A stretch of 64,000 nt of DNA, taken from contig NZ_CP072141.1 of the NCBI RefSeq assembly GCF_019355555.1, positions 3,652,001 to 3,716,000 on the forward strand. Reading direction: 5' to 3'. Under the pieces are notes generated by a model, which saw only the letters and a list, made by a program, of their open reading frames with translations, was not told where the DNA came from and made no database searches. Position 1 is the first letter of the stretch; every line of letters starts with the position of its first letter. This DNA comes from Rhizobium sp. L51/94. Lineage in GTDB: Bacteria; Pseudomonadota; Alphaproteobacteria; Rhizobiales; Rhizobiaceae. Made by a program: the position numbers and the translations under genes. This document shows positions 40,157 to 53,416 of the stretch, piece after piece.

Positions 40157-41683
40157 ATGGCAATTGGCAAAGACAAGGCGGCTGACCACTCGCGCAGCGT
40201 GACGGCATATGCCGTCACGGCGGCGCTCGGTTGCGGACTGTTGATGGCGCCGATGCAGTCAGCCGCGCAGGCCGTGAACCAGGCTGCCACCGCCACGACG
40301 CCGGTTGCTGTCGATCCGAATGCGCCCGTTACCCCAACGACGGATACGGGCGGCACCGCAACAGCAACAGCAACCGCAACGGCTACGACATCGGACGCCA
40401 GGACGACCGACGCCGATGCCCGGCCCAATCCCCGGCTGGTCTTCGACGCTCCCGACACACTCAGGACGGGGTCGATCCTCGACGACGACATCGGCCGCGT
40501 GAACATGCGCGGCAGCGACCTGAATAGCCTGCGCTCCAAGGCAAAACCAACCGACGACCAGCAACTCGGTATAAAGCTCGGCACCTTCACGCTCCGACCG
40601 TCGGTGAACCAGTCCTACAATGTCGAGACCAACAAGGGCGGCGGCACCAACGATCACCGAACTTACCTGCAATCGGATTTCGAGAACACGCTGACATCGG
40701 ACTGGGATCGCCACCAGCTGACGATCACCGGCAACGGCATCTGGCAGCGCAATGTCAGCGGCACCGGCGAGGAGCAGCCAAGCATCAATCTCGGCGCCGA
40801 CCTGCGCCTCGATCTTGCCGAGCAGACCACGGCCCACCTGACAGGCGGATACAAGTTTTTCCGCGAGGACACCGACGATCCCAACGCGCTGAGCGGCGCG
40901 ACAAAGCAATCCAACGTCAACGAGTACGATCTCGGCGCGTCGATAGAGCGTGATTTCGGCCTGCTGCGCGGCACGACCGCAGTGACCCTCGCCCGCACCG
41001 TCTATTCGGATGCTACTCTGGCGGATGGCACGCTGGTGTCGCTCAGCGATCGCAACCAGACGGCTGGCACATGGCGCGGTCGGATCGGCTATGAGCTGTC
41101 TCCCGCCCTCATCCCGTTTCTCGAGGTCCAGGTTGGCAAGGCGCTCTATGACGACAAGCGCGACAGCGCCGGCTATGAACGCTCGAACAGCAGCTATGGC
41201 GCAAAGGCTGGCGTACAGCTCGATCTTGGCGAAAAGCTGAGGGGCGAACTTGGGATAGGCTACCAGCACACCGGCTTCGACGATGCGCGGCTTGCGTCAA
41301 TCGATTCGCCGACCGTGGATGGCAGCATCGCCTGGTCGCCGCAACGAGGCACGGATGTCAGCCTCGGTTTTGCGACAACGGTGCAGCCTTCGACCACCGC
41401 CGGCGAGAGCGGCTATGTCGCCTATCAGCTCACCGGCACGGTAGCCCATCAGATCCGCGACACCGTCACCGGCAAGATTACCGGCGGCACCACATGGCGC
41501 AATTATACGGATGGCAGCACCACCAGAGACCAGCAGGTCTATGATGCGGCCCTCGGCTTGACGTGGGGAATAAATCGCTACCTCGATATGACCAGCAATA
41601 TCGGTTACGAACTGACGACCCAGAACTCTGGCGACGATACGCGCCAATTCCGCGCGGGCCTTGGTCTGACGGTAAAGCGTTAG
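40157..41683 (+). CDS. Outer-membrane beta-barrel protein
   Basis: A 508-residue exported protein. The signal peptide (AYAVTAALGCGLLMAPMQSA) ends near residue 38 (AQA). A Thr/Ala-rich low-complexity stretch to about residue 95 precedes a barrel built of alternating amphipathic strands (LGTFTLRPSVNQSYNVETNK, LTITGNGIWQRNVSG, TAHLTGGYKFFRED, GRIGYELSPALIPFLEVQVG, and so on). It ends in the motif QFRAGLGLTVKR, short of the classical terminal Phe. It resembles the OMP_b-brl_2/3 families, often linked to polysaccharide export clusters, but no specific role is clear. Confidence 0.85.
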   Translation: MAIGKDKAADHSRSVTAYAVTAALGCGLLMAPMQSAAQAVNQAATATTPVAVDPNAPVTPTTDTGGTATATATATATTSDARTTDADARPNPRLVFDAPDTLRTGSILDDDIGRVNMRGSDLNSLRSKAKPTDDQQLGIKLGTFTLRPSVNQSYNVETNKGGGTNDHRTYLQSDFENTLTSDWDRHQLTITGNGIWQRNVSGTGEEQPSINLGADLRLDLAEQTTAHLTGGYKFFREDTDDPNALSGATKQSNVNEYDLGASIERDFGLLRGTTAVTLARTVYSDATLADGTLVSLSDRNQTAGTWRGRIGYELSPALIPFLEVQVGKALYDDKRDSAGYERSNSSYGAKAGVQLDLGEKLRGELGIGYQHTGFDDARLASIDSPTVDGSIAWSPQRGTDVSLGFATTVQPSTTAGESGYVAYQLTGTVAHQIRDTVTGKITGGTTWRNYTDGSTTRDQQVYDAALGLTWGINRYLDMTSNIGYELTTQNSGDDTRQFRAGLGLTVKR

Positions 41684-41736
41684 AAACGCTCGGGAAAGGG
41701 AGCCGCCCGCCCCGAAAGGCGAGCAGCGCTTGGTCG

Positions 41737-42624
41737 TTACTTCAGGGCTGCGAGCAGCGCCTTGAAACCGTCTTCGACAGTCGGACGGATATCGGCACGC
41801 GACAGAGCGAAGGCGACGTTGGCGAGGATGAAGCCATCCTTGGCGCCGCAGTCGTAGGTTTCACCCTTGAAGTGGTAGCCAGCGAAATCTTGCTGCTTGG
41901 CAAGCTTTAGCATGCCGTCGGTCAGCTGGATCTCATTGCCGGAGCCGCGCTCCTGATGCTCGAGGATGTGGAAGATCTCGGGCTGGAGAATGTACCGGCC
42001 GTTGATGAAGAAGTTCGACGGGGCAGAACCCTGCGGCGGCTTCTCGACCATTTCGGTCACCCGGAAACCGTTGCCGATGCTTTCGCCGACGCCGACGATG
42101 CCGTATTTATGGGTCTGGTCCGGCGCACATTCCTCGACGCCGATGACGTTGCCGCCGCTCTGCTCGTAGAGTTCGATCATGCTTTTCATGCAGCCGACAT
42201 CGGATTGCATGACCATGTCGGGCAGCAACAGCGCAAACGGCTCGTCGCCGACGATCTCACGCGCACACCAGACCGCGTGGCCGAGGCCGAGCGGCTCCTG
42301 CTGGCGGGTAAAGCTGGCCGTGCCGGCAATCGGCAGCAGGTTGTTGAGCAGCGTCAACTCGGCCTTCTTGTTACGCTGGCGCAGCGTCTGCTCGAGTTCG
42401 AACTGAATGTCGAAATAGTCTTCAATGACGTGCTTGCTGCGTCCGGTGACGAAGACAAAATGCTCGATGCCGGCTTCCATCGCCTCGTCTACGACGTACT
42501 GGATGACCGGCTTATCGACGACCGTCAGCATTTCCTTCGGTACTGCCTTTGTTGCCGGCAGAAACCGCGTTCCAAGGCCAGCGACCGGAAACACAGCCTT
42601 ACGTACTTTCTTATGCAGTCCCAC
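41737..42624 (-). CDS. galU: UTP-glucose-1-phosphate uridylyltransferase
   Basis: A 295-residue nucleotidyltransferase making UDP-glucose from UTP and glucose 1-phosphate, for exopolysaccharide, LPS and glucans; the Sinorhizobium homologue is ExoN. Signatures: AVFPVAGLGTRFLPATKAVP, PKEMLTVVDKPVIQYVVDEA, QQEPLGLGHAVWCAREIVGD, LLPDMVM, and VTEMVEKPPQGSAPSNFFI. The ATG at 42624 gives the expected N-terminus. Confidence 0.96.
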   Translation of the reverse strand: MGLHKKVRKAVFPVAGLGTRFLPATKAVPKEMLTVVDKPVIQYVVDEAMEAGIEHFVFVTGRSKHVIEDYFDIQFELEQTLRQRNKKAELTLLNNLLPIAGTASFTRQQEPLGLGHAVWCAREIVGDEPFALLLPDMVMQSDVGCMKSMIELYEQSGGNVIGVEECAPDQTHKYGIVGVGESIGNGFRVTEMVEKPPQGSAPSNFFINGRYILQPEIFHILEHQERGSGNEIQLTDGMLKLAKQQDFAGYHFKGETYDCGAKDGFILANVAFALSRADIRPTVEDGFKALLAALK

Positions 42625-42802
42625 ACGTACCTCCTGGGCGATCCGCCCGTAGTTGATCAGGCAAACGAAGCCATCGCTAATTTAAAATTGCTACGATTTG
42701 GCGAAAGATGACCGCGGCCTCGTTGCATGGTAAAGATTTTGTTGACTTTGTTTGTCTAAACTTAAGCTTGGCCTATGCGGCGCAGTGCCGTTACGAGCCA
42801 TC

Positions 42803-44047
42803 ATGATGACGGACACGGCTTCTATGACCCAAGCTCGCAAACACTCCTTTTCTAGTCTCTCCCTCGCGGTTGCGCTTGGCGTTTTTGCGGGGCTAGCGCC
42901 CCATAACGCCTTTGCAGACACAGGGTTCCGGAAGTGGATTACCGGCTTTTACGACACAGCCGAGAAAAGCGGCATCAGCAAGGCGACCTATCAGAGGGCC
43001 TTCGCCGGTGTGAACGACCCGGATCCGACCGTACTGGAAAAAGCCGGCTCTCAAGCCGAGTTCACGACGCAAATTTGGGACTATATGGACTCCCGCGTCA
43101 ACCCCTATACCGTTGAGGTCGGTCGAAAAATGGCGTCCAAATACGGGACGACGTTGCGCACGATCGAAAAGCAATATGGCGTAGACCGAAACATTCTCCT
43201 CGCCATCTGGTCGATGGAATCCAATTACGGCGCAGTTCTGGAGAAGGACGAGCGGCTGCATTACGTGCCCCGCGCCTTGGCGACCCTTGCCTACGCCGAC
43301 CGCAAGCGGGCCAAATACGCCCGCACGCAGCTGATTGCCGCGCTGAAGATTCTGCAGAGGGGCGAAGTATCGCCGGATAACCTGACGGGCTCCTGGGCCG
43401 GTGCCATGGGTCACACGCAGTTCATTCCGACGAGTTACCTTCTCTACGCCGTCGACGAAGACGGCAACGGCCGCCGAGACATCTGGCATTCCGTCCCCGA
43501 CGCCCTTGCGACATCGGCAAACCTGCTGATGAAGAATGGCTGGCAGACGGGCAAGACATGGGGCTACGAGGTCGTCGTTCCCAAGGGCGGCAGCGCCCAG
43601 GCCGGCAAGACCCATACGCTGAAGGAATGGGCGGCGCTCGGTTTCACAAGGCCGGACGGCAAGGCGTTTCGCCTCGCGACCGATCGTGCCCAGCTGAAAA
43701 TGCCGGGCGGCGCCAACGGTCCGGGCTTCCTGATGACCAACAACTTTTTCACCATCAAGCGCTACAACGCCGCCGACAGCTACGCCATCGCCGTTGGTAT
43801 GCTGGCCGACGAGATCGCCGGCTATGGCGGCATGCGCCAATCCTGGCCCCGGCCATCCGGCGCCCTCAACGTCAAGGAGAAGTTCGAACTCCAGACGCGA
43901 CTGAAATCGCTCGGTTATTACGACGGCATCGTCGACGGCAATTTCGGTTCCGGCTCGAAGGCAGCCATCGCGGCAGTCCAGGGGCGGCTGGGGCTCGGCG
44001 CCGATGGCGAACCTTCGATGGAATTGTTGAAGGCATTGCGCCGCTAG
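42803..44047 (+). CDS. Lytic murein transglycosylase (MltB/SltB family)
   Basis: About 414 residues. A signal peptide (SLSLAVALGVFAGLAPHNAF) is followed by an SLT_2 domain: QYGVDRNILLAIWSMESNYG contains the catalytic Glu near residue 143, followed by ATLAYADRKRAKYARTQLIA, and GSWAGAMGHTQFIPTSYLLY. A C-terminal peptidoglycan-binding domain (about 355-414: FELQTRLKSLGYYDGIVDGN, FGSGSKAAIAAVQGRLGL) completes it. It cleaves the glycan strand with 1,6-anhydro ring formation. Start codons at 42752, 42803 and 42824 are in frame; 42803 was chosen arbitrarily near the signal sequence. Confidence 0.92.
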   Translation: MMTDTASMTQARKHSFSSLSLAVALGVFAGLAPHNAFADTGFRKWITGFYDTAEKSGISKATYQRAFAGVNDPDPTVLEKAGSQAEFTTQIWDYMDSRVNPYTVEVGRKMASKYGTTLRTIEKQYGVDRNILLAIWSMESNYGAVLEKDERLHYVPRALATLAYADRKRAKYARTQLIAALKILQRGEVSPDNLTGSWAGAMGHTQFIPTSYLLYAVDEDGNGRRDIWHSVPDALATSANLLMKNGWQTGKTWGYEVVVPKGGSAQAGKTHTLKEWAALGFTRPDGKAFRLATDRAQLKMPGGANGPGFLMTNNFFTIKRYNAADSYAIAVGMLADEIAGYGGMRQSWPRPSGALNVKEKFELQTRLKSLGYYDGIVDGNFGSGSKAAIAAVQGRLGLGADGEPSMELLKALRR

Positions 44048-44099
44048 CACCCGCCGTGCCGTTCGGCCAATGTCGGCCAATATCCCGGAGACGAGCAGG

Positions 44100-45305
44100 A
44101 TGCGATCCCGGATGATCCAATCGCTGAAGACGGCAAGAAAAGCCGCGAGGCTGCTTGTTGCGGCGTTCGCGGCGGGCTGCCTTGTGCTTGTCACGGTTAT
44201 TCCGGCAGGCGCCCAGCAACGCTACGAGCGCCGTACGCTCATGGATTTGCTCTTTGGCCGGCAAGCTGCGCCAGAACGCCAGCCCCGGTATGACGAGTAT
44301 CCTTCACCTCCCCGCCGCCAGCCCCGACCTCCGAAGAGGGCCTCGCCGCCCGTCGCTAAAGCAACGACCGCAAAGCCCGACACGGCGCAGCCGACCGCCA
44401 AGCTCGACTCCGCAAAGACCGTGCTCGTGGTCGGCGACTTTCTTGCCACGGGCCTCGGCGACGGCCTACGGGACGCATTTTCCGCCTCCCCTGGCGTGGC
44501 CATCCAGACACGCGGCAATATCGCCTCCGGCCTGGTGCGTACCGATTACTACGATTGGCAGGCGCAACTGCCGAAGATGCTGGATGCCTTGAAGCCGGCC
44601 GTTGTGGTCGTCACCATCGGCGCAAACGATCGCCAGCAGATGATCGCCCCTGGCCTCAACGAGAAATTCGGCAGCGATACCTGGTTGCTGGCCTACGAGG
44701 AACGGGTGCAGGCCTTTGCAAAGCTCGTTGCCACGCGGCATATCCCGCTCATCTGGGTTGGCCTGCCACCTTTTGGTTCCGACGACATGACCGCCGATGT
44801 CGTCAGGCTTAACCAGATCTACCAGAGCCAGGTGGAAAGCACAGGCGGCGAGTTCGTCGATCTCTGGGGTGGTTTTACCGATGAAGACGGCAAGTTCATC
44901 GTCACCGGCTCCGACATCAACGGCCAGCAGGTGCGCCTGCGCACTGCCGATGGCGTCAATATGACCGATGCCGGCCGGCGCAAGATGGCCTTCTACGCCG
45001 AAAAGCCGATCCGCAGGCTGCTCGGAGATCAGGCAAGCCCCGATATCGTGCGCCTCGACACCGATACGACGATCAATCCGGCTACGATGCCCGAGAAGGA
45101 AACGGCTGCGCCGGAAACCCGCACCCCTCCCATCAGCCTTTCCGATCCCGAACTCGATGGCGGATCGGTGCTTCTCGGAAATGCGGGCCCGTCTACATCT
45201 GGCCCGCCGTCGCCCCGCGACCTGCTCGTCGAGAAAGGCGAAATCGCCCCCGCGCCTGCAGGCCGCGTCGACGATTACAGGTTGCCGGACGCGACAAAGC
45301 CCTGA
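44100..45305 (+). CDS. Exported DUF459 SGNH-hydrolase-like protein
   Basis: About 401 residues. An N-terminal signal anchor (LLVAAFAAGCLVLVTVIPAG) and a Pro/Arg/Lys-rich stretch lead to a DUF459 domain from about 105: KTVLVVGDFLATGLGDGLRD (where the nucleophile Ser of the GDS block is replaced by Phe), VVTIGANDRQQM (block III with GxND), and a late DGVNMTDAGRRKMAFYAE in place of DxxHxT. The changed blocks suggest it may lack hydrolase activity or use other residues. The start at 44100 follows GGAGACGAGC. It lies downstream of the transglycosylase gene and probably acts in the envelope. Confidence 0.85.
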   Translation: MRSRMIQSLKTARKAARLLVAAFAAGCLVLVTVIPAGAQQRYERRTLMDLLFGRQAAPERQPRYDEYPSPPRRQPRPPKRASPPVAKATTAKPDTAQPTAKLDSAKTVLVVGDFLATGLGDGLRDAFSASPGVAIQTRGNIASGLVRTDYYDWQAQLPKMLDALKPAVVVVTIGANDRQQMIAPGLNEKFGSDTWLLAYEERVQAFAKLVATRHIPLIWVGLPPFGSDDMTADVVRLNQIYQSQVESTGGEFVDLWGGFTDEDGKFIVTGSDINGQQVRLRTADGVNMTDAGRRKMAFYAEKPIRRLLGDQASPDIVRLDTDTTINPATMPEKETAAPETRTPPISLSDPELDGGSVLLGNAGPSTSGPPSPRDLLVEKGEIAPAPAGRVDDYRLPDATKP

Positions 45306-45317
45306 TTGCGTCAAAGT

Positions 45318-45890
45318 TTACGTTTTAGAGCGTCCGGCCAGCGCCACGAGACACGCCTCGAAGGCTGTGAGGTCCGAGTAGAGCCGGCCAGCATCGGCTG
45401 CATGCAAGGCAATGTGTCCCCCGCGACGCTCGATGCCACCATGCAGCATCAGGTTTTCGATCATCTCGAAATCCTCCAGAGACATCCCGTCCGGGCCGCG
45501 CTTGCGTCCATCGGCCCCTTCGCTGACGTCACCGCCATAGTAATCGCTGGTTCTCGCAAAATGGTTGGCGGTGATGTTTGTGTAGGCGGCAACCAGCTTT
45601 CCCTGCGCACACATGTAGCCGAGTTCGAAGGCCGTGCCGACATCGGCGGCAATGCCGCGAAACGGCGTCAGGTTGGCAATCACACCATCCGCACGGTTCA
45701 TCATGTCCTCGTCGACAGCGCTGATCTTCAGGCCGAATTCATGGCGGGTCGGCGCCGGCTCGATCGAGATATCGCCGGGGCAGATCGGTTCGAAACCGTA
45801 GGCGCGGGTCATCTCCGCCTTGGCATCGAGGATTTCGCGGGCGTTGGGAAGGAAAACCTCCGGCCCCGCAAGGTAGAGTTTCAAAGCCAT
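45318..45890 (-). CDS. Nucleoside 2-deoxyribosyltransferase-like protein
   Basis: A 190-residue protein with the family's N-terminal strand KLYLAGPEVFLPNAREILDA and ICPGDISIEP. In ADGVIANLTPFRGIAADVGTAF the first Asp, Asn-Leu, and Asp-Gly pairs correspond to the conserved DxxxAxLxPxR...D.GTxfE pattern, followed by ELGYMCAQGKLVAAYTN. Canonical members exchange bases between deoxynucleosides; many close relatives have other N-glycosidase roles (for example on modified nucleotides). Converges with the DUF459 gene. Confidence 0.88.
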   Translation of the reverse strand: MALKLYLAGPEVFLPNAREILDAKAEMTRAYGFEPICPGDISIEPAPTRHEFGLKISAVDEDMMNRADGVIANLTPFRGIAADVGTAFELGYMCAQGKLVAAYTNITANHFARTSDYYGGDVSEGADGRKRGPDGMSLEDFEMIENLMLHGGIERRGGHIALHAADAGRLYSDLTAFEACLVALAGRSKT

Positions 45891-45916
45891 GGCCGGGTTT
45901 CCGCTAAAGGGCTGAC

Positions 45917-45945
45917 AAAGAAAAACAGCCCGGCGAACCGGGCTG
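45917..45945 (-). terminator. Intrinsic terminator of gltD
   Basis: CAGCCCGG / CCGGGCTG form an 8-bp stem around CGAA; leftward it runs into TTTTTCTTT. It follows the gltD stop codon directly. Confidence 0.88.
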
Positions 45946-45961
45946 CCAGGGAGGCGATGTA

Positions 45962-47416
45962 TCAGGCCGGAAGCACCGTGCTTCCCATCAGCGCCTCGTC
46001 GATGGCGCGTGCCGCCTGGCGGCCTTCGCGGATGGCCCAGACGACCAGCGACTGGCCGCGGCGCACGTCGCCGGCCGTCCAGAGCTTGTCGACCGAGGTC
46101 CGGTAGTCCTTGTCGTTGGCAACGACGTTGGTCGATCCGCGACGGTCGGTATTGACCGTCATCTTGCCTTCCATCTCCTTCAGCACGCCGTCCGCGAACG
46201 GACCCCGGAAACCGATGGCGATAAAGGCGAGATCGGCGCGGATCACGAATTCAGTTCCGGCGATCGGCTTGCGCTTGTCATCGACTTCGCAGCACTTGAC
46301 GCCGGTGAGAACACCGTCCTCGCCGATGAATTCCAGTGTCGCCACCTGGAACTCGCGAACCGCACCCTCTGCCTGCGAAGATGACGTACGCATTTTGGTA
46401 GCCCAGAACGGCCAGACGGCGAGCTTGTCTTCCTTTTCCGGCGGCTGCGGGCGGATGTCGAGTTGGGTGACGCGGACAGCGCCCTGGCGAAAGGCCGTGC
46501 CGACGCAATCCGATGCCGTATCGCCGCCACCGACGACGACGACATGCTTGCCGCCGGCAAGGATCGGATCGGATGGCCAGCCGACACTGTCGATGTTTTC
46601 GCGGCCGATGCGGCGGTTCTGCTGCACCAGATACGGCATCGCATCGTGGACGCCGAACAATTCCGTGCCGGGCACGCCGCTTTCGCGCGGCGTTTCAGAG
46701 CCACCACAATAGAGCACGGCATCATGCTCGGCGAGCAACTGCTCGACCGGCAGGTCGACGCCGACATTGGCCCCGTAGTGGAAGGTCACACCTTCGCCGG
46801 TCATCTGCTCGACGCGGCGGTCGATGAAGTTCTTCTCCATCTTGAAGTCCGGAATGCCGTAGCGCAGCAGGCCGCCGGCCTTGGATTCCCGCTCATAGAC
46901 ATGGACGTCATGGCCAGCACGACCGAGCTGCTGGGCGGCAGCAAGGCCAGCTGGACCCGATCCGATGATCGCGACTTTCTTGCCGGTATGGACCGTGGCC
47001 GGCTGCGGCCGGATGAAGCCGAGCTCATAGGCCTTGTCGGCAATCGCCTGTTCGACCGTCTTGATGGCGACCGGCGCATCTTCCAGATTGAGCGTGCAGG
47101 CTTCCTCGCAAGGCGCGGGGCAGACGCGGCCGGTGAACTCCGGGAAGTTGTTGGTCGAATGCAGGTTGCGGATCGCCTCTTCCCAGTTGTTGTTATAGAC
47201 GAGGTCGTTCCAGTCGGGGATCTGGTTGTGCACCGGGCAACCGGTCGGGCCGTGGCAATAGGGGATGCCACAGTCCATGCAGCGGGCGGCCTGTTTCTGG
47301 ACCTCGGGATCCGACATCGGGATTGTGAATTCGCGGAAATGACGAATACGATCGGACGCCGGCTGGTACTTGCCAACCTGCCGGTCAATTTCCATAAATC
47401 CTGTAACCTTACCCAT
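45962..47416 (-). CDS. gltD: Glutamate synthase (NADPH) small subunit
   Basis: A 484-residue flavoprotein. The N-terminal Fe-S domain has CMDCGIPYCHGPTGCP near residue 42 and VCPAPCEEACTLN near 98. The FAD-binding GSGPAGLAAAQQL lies near 152, and the NADPH site VVGGGDTASDCVG near 300. It passes electrons from NADPH to GltB, which makes glutamate from glutamine and 2-oxoglutarate. It normally lies directly after gltB; here a vapBC pair intervenes, but all genes read the same way. Confidence 0.97.
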   Translation of the reverse strand: MGKVTGFMEIDRQVGKYQPASDRIRHFREFTIPMSDPEVQKQAARCMDCGIPYCHGPTGCPVHNQIPDWNDLVYNNNWEEAIRNLHSTNNFPEFTGRVCPAPCEEACTLNLEDAPVAIKTVEQAIADKAYELGFIRPQPATVHTGKKVAIIGSGPAGLAAAQQLGRAGHDVHVYERESKAGGLLRYGIPDFKMEKNFIDRRVEQMTGEGVTFHYGANVGVDLPVEQLLAEHDAVLYCGGSETPRESGVPGTELFGVHDAMPYLVQQNRRIGRENIDSVGWPSDPILAGGKHVVVVGGGDTASDCVGTAFRQGAVRVTQLDIRPQPPEKEDKLAVWPFWATKMRTSSSQAEGAVREFQVATLEFIGEDGVLTGVKCCEVDDKRKPIAGTEFVIRADLAFIAIGFRGPFADGVLKEMEGKMTVNTDRRGSTNVVANDKDYRTSVDKLWTAGDVRRGQSLVVWAIREGRQAARAIDEALMGSTVLPA

Positions 47417-47448
47417 ACCCTAGTCTTCCCTTGCCCTCATGACTGCGT

Positions 47449-47847
47449 TTAGAGCAGCCAGTTTTCAACCTTTAATCCCGGCACGCGGGAAAATTCTCGC
47501 TCGTTGTTCGTCACCAGCACCGCATCTAGCGCCAGGGCGTGGGCCGCGATCCAAAGATCGTTATGCCCGATGTTTTTTCCTTGTCGCAAGGCCAGTCTCA
47601 CCTCAGCATAGCGCTTATCGCACGGCATGCTCAGTGACGCGACATAGAGCCGCCGCGTGATCGCAAAGACCTTTTTTGACAGCAGTTGAGAACCGCTTTT
47701 TTGTACGCCGTAACAGATCTCACCGTAGCTGATGATACTGATGAGCACGTTCTCCTCGCCCACCTCGATCATCTTTTCCAGCACCTTCCCCCGGGGATCA
47801 CGTACCATCGCCGAAACGATGTTCGTATCGAGCATGAAGGTTGTCAA
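47449..47847 (-). CDS. vapC: VapC-type PIN-domain toxin
   Basis: A 132-residue PIN nuclease. Acidic active-site residues appear in FMLDTNIVSAM (Asp near 7), SYGEICYGV (Glu near 43) and GHNDLWIAAHAL (Asp near 97), with VTNNEREFSRVPGL at the C-terminus. It is a metal-dependent RNase, usually targeting tRNA or rRNA. It overlaps vapB by 4 bp and sits within the glt operon, between gltB and gltD. Confidence 0.93.
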   Translation of the reverse strand: MTTFMLDTNIVSAMVRDPRGKVLEKMIEVGEENVLISIISYGEICYGVQKSGSQLLSKKVFAITRRLYVASLSMPCDKRYAEVRLALRQGKNIGHNDLWIAAHALALDAVLVTNNEREFSRVPGLKVENWLL

Positions 47848-48116
47848 AGATCCACCTCTCGCAGCGGTTCCTCATCGTCGTGGCCGATGAGGAAGTCCTC
47901 GCCATCCCATGCCTCAGCTTGCTGCAGATAGTTGATCAGCCCAGCCGTAACCGCCGTCCTCATCAGGATAGACCCGTCCGGCTGGCGGACTAATATCGCT
48001 CGATCTCCCTCGAACTCGAATTCCTTCGGTATGCGCACCGCGCGACTGCGCCCGTTCTTGAAGATGCTGACCGTGACGCCAACGCCCTCGTCTGGCTCAT
48101 TTACACGTTCGTTCAT
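47844..48116 (-). CDS. vapB: VapB-type antitoxin
   Basis: A 90-residue protein. The N-terminal swapped-hairpin (AbrB/MazE-like) DNA-binding fold is TVSIFKNGRSRAVRIPKEFE, and the acidic C-terminal tail (EAWDGEDFLIGHDDEE) should wrap the toxin. The AAGGAG site upstream fixes the start at 48116. It overlaps vapC by 4 bp and lies 58 bp past the gltB stop. Confidence 0.9.
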   Translation of the reverse strand: MNERVNEPDEGVGVTVSIFKNGRSRAVRIPKEFEFEGDRAILVRQPDGSILMRTAVTAGLINYLQQAEAWDGEDFLIGHDDEEPLREVDL

Positions 48117-48174
48117 GTCAAGCTCCTTCGCCGCCATATGCCAACAGCATATCACGACGAAGAAGTTTGGTAAA

Positions 48175-52899
<4,725 letters not shown>

Positions 52900-53416
52900 C
52901 GTCTTTCCTCCTGCAAACCCCGCGCCGCGGGCGTCCCTTCGTCCCGCGCGCCCAGTATATGGGCGACACGCGACAGCGCTGTTGCATGTTTAAAGATCCG
53001 GCCGCAGACATCGCGTTGGGGGCGATAGATCGGCTTTCCCACCAGTCACAGTTTCGGATGCGCCATCTGGAAGGACGGGCATCTCGAAAACTATAACGTG
53101 AAATCCCAGCTCCGCTAGGATTTTTGGCGGGGTGCGGCGTCAAAGACCAAAATAGGACAGCAGCACTGTCCTAATTCATCAGTTCTATGCCAGAAAGCGG
53201 AAAGGTTAGCAAGAGCTGAAAACGAAAATATCGACGTAAGATTGCCGCAGTTTCGAATTTCGCGAAAGATAATTTCCTTTAAAGGTAAGAATTATCGCCT
53301 TGATTGCGTAGTGCGCCAGATCCACCGTGCGATGCGGCGCTGCAATTGATCCCCTCAGCCAATCCCCTACTCTGCAACGACACCCTCCTCTCCCTTAAAT
53401 ATGCGGTAGATCTCAC
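52900..53416. promoter_or_regulatory. Divergent gltB/ltaE intergenic region
   Basis: About 517 bp without a convincing gene. The leftward gltB leader contains a GC-rich hairpin near 52919-52965. The centre holds a perfect 8-bp palindrome at 53153-53173. The stretch near 53200-53300 is A+T-rich and could hold promoters for both directions. I saw no known riboswitch. Confidence 0.5.
53153..53173. promoter_or_regulatory. Palindromic operator candidate upstream of gltB
   Basis: TAGGACAG (53153-53160) and CTGTCCTA (53166-53173) are perfectly inverted around CAGCA. The regulator is unknown; the site is about 255 bp from the gltB start and 245 bp from ltaE. Confidence 0.5.
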
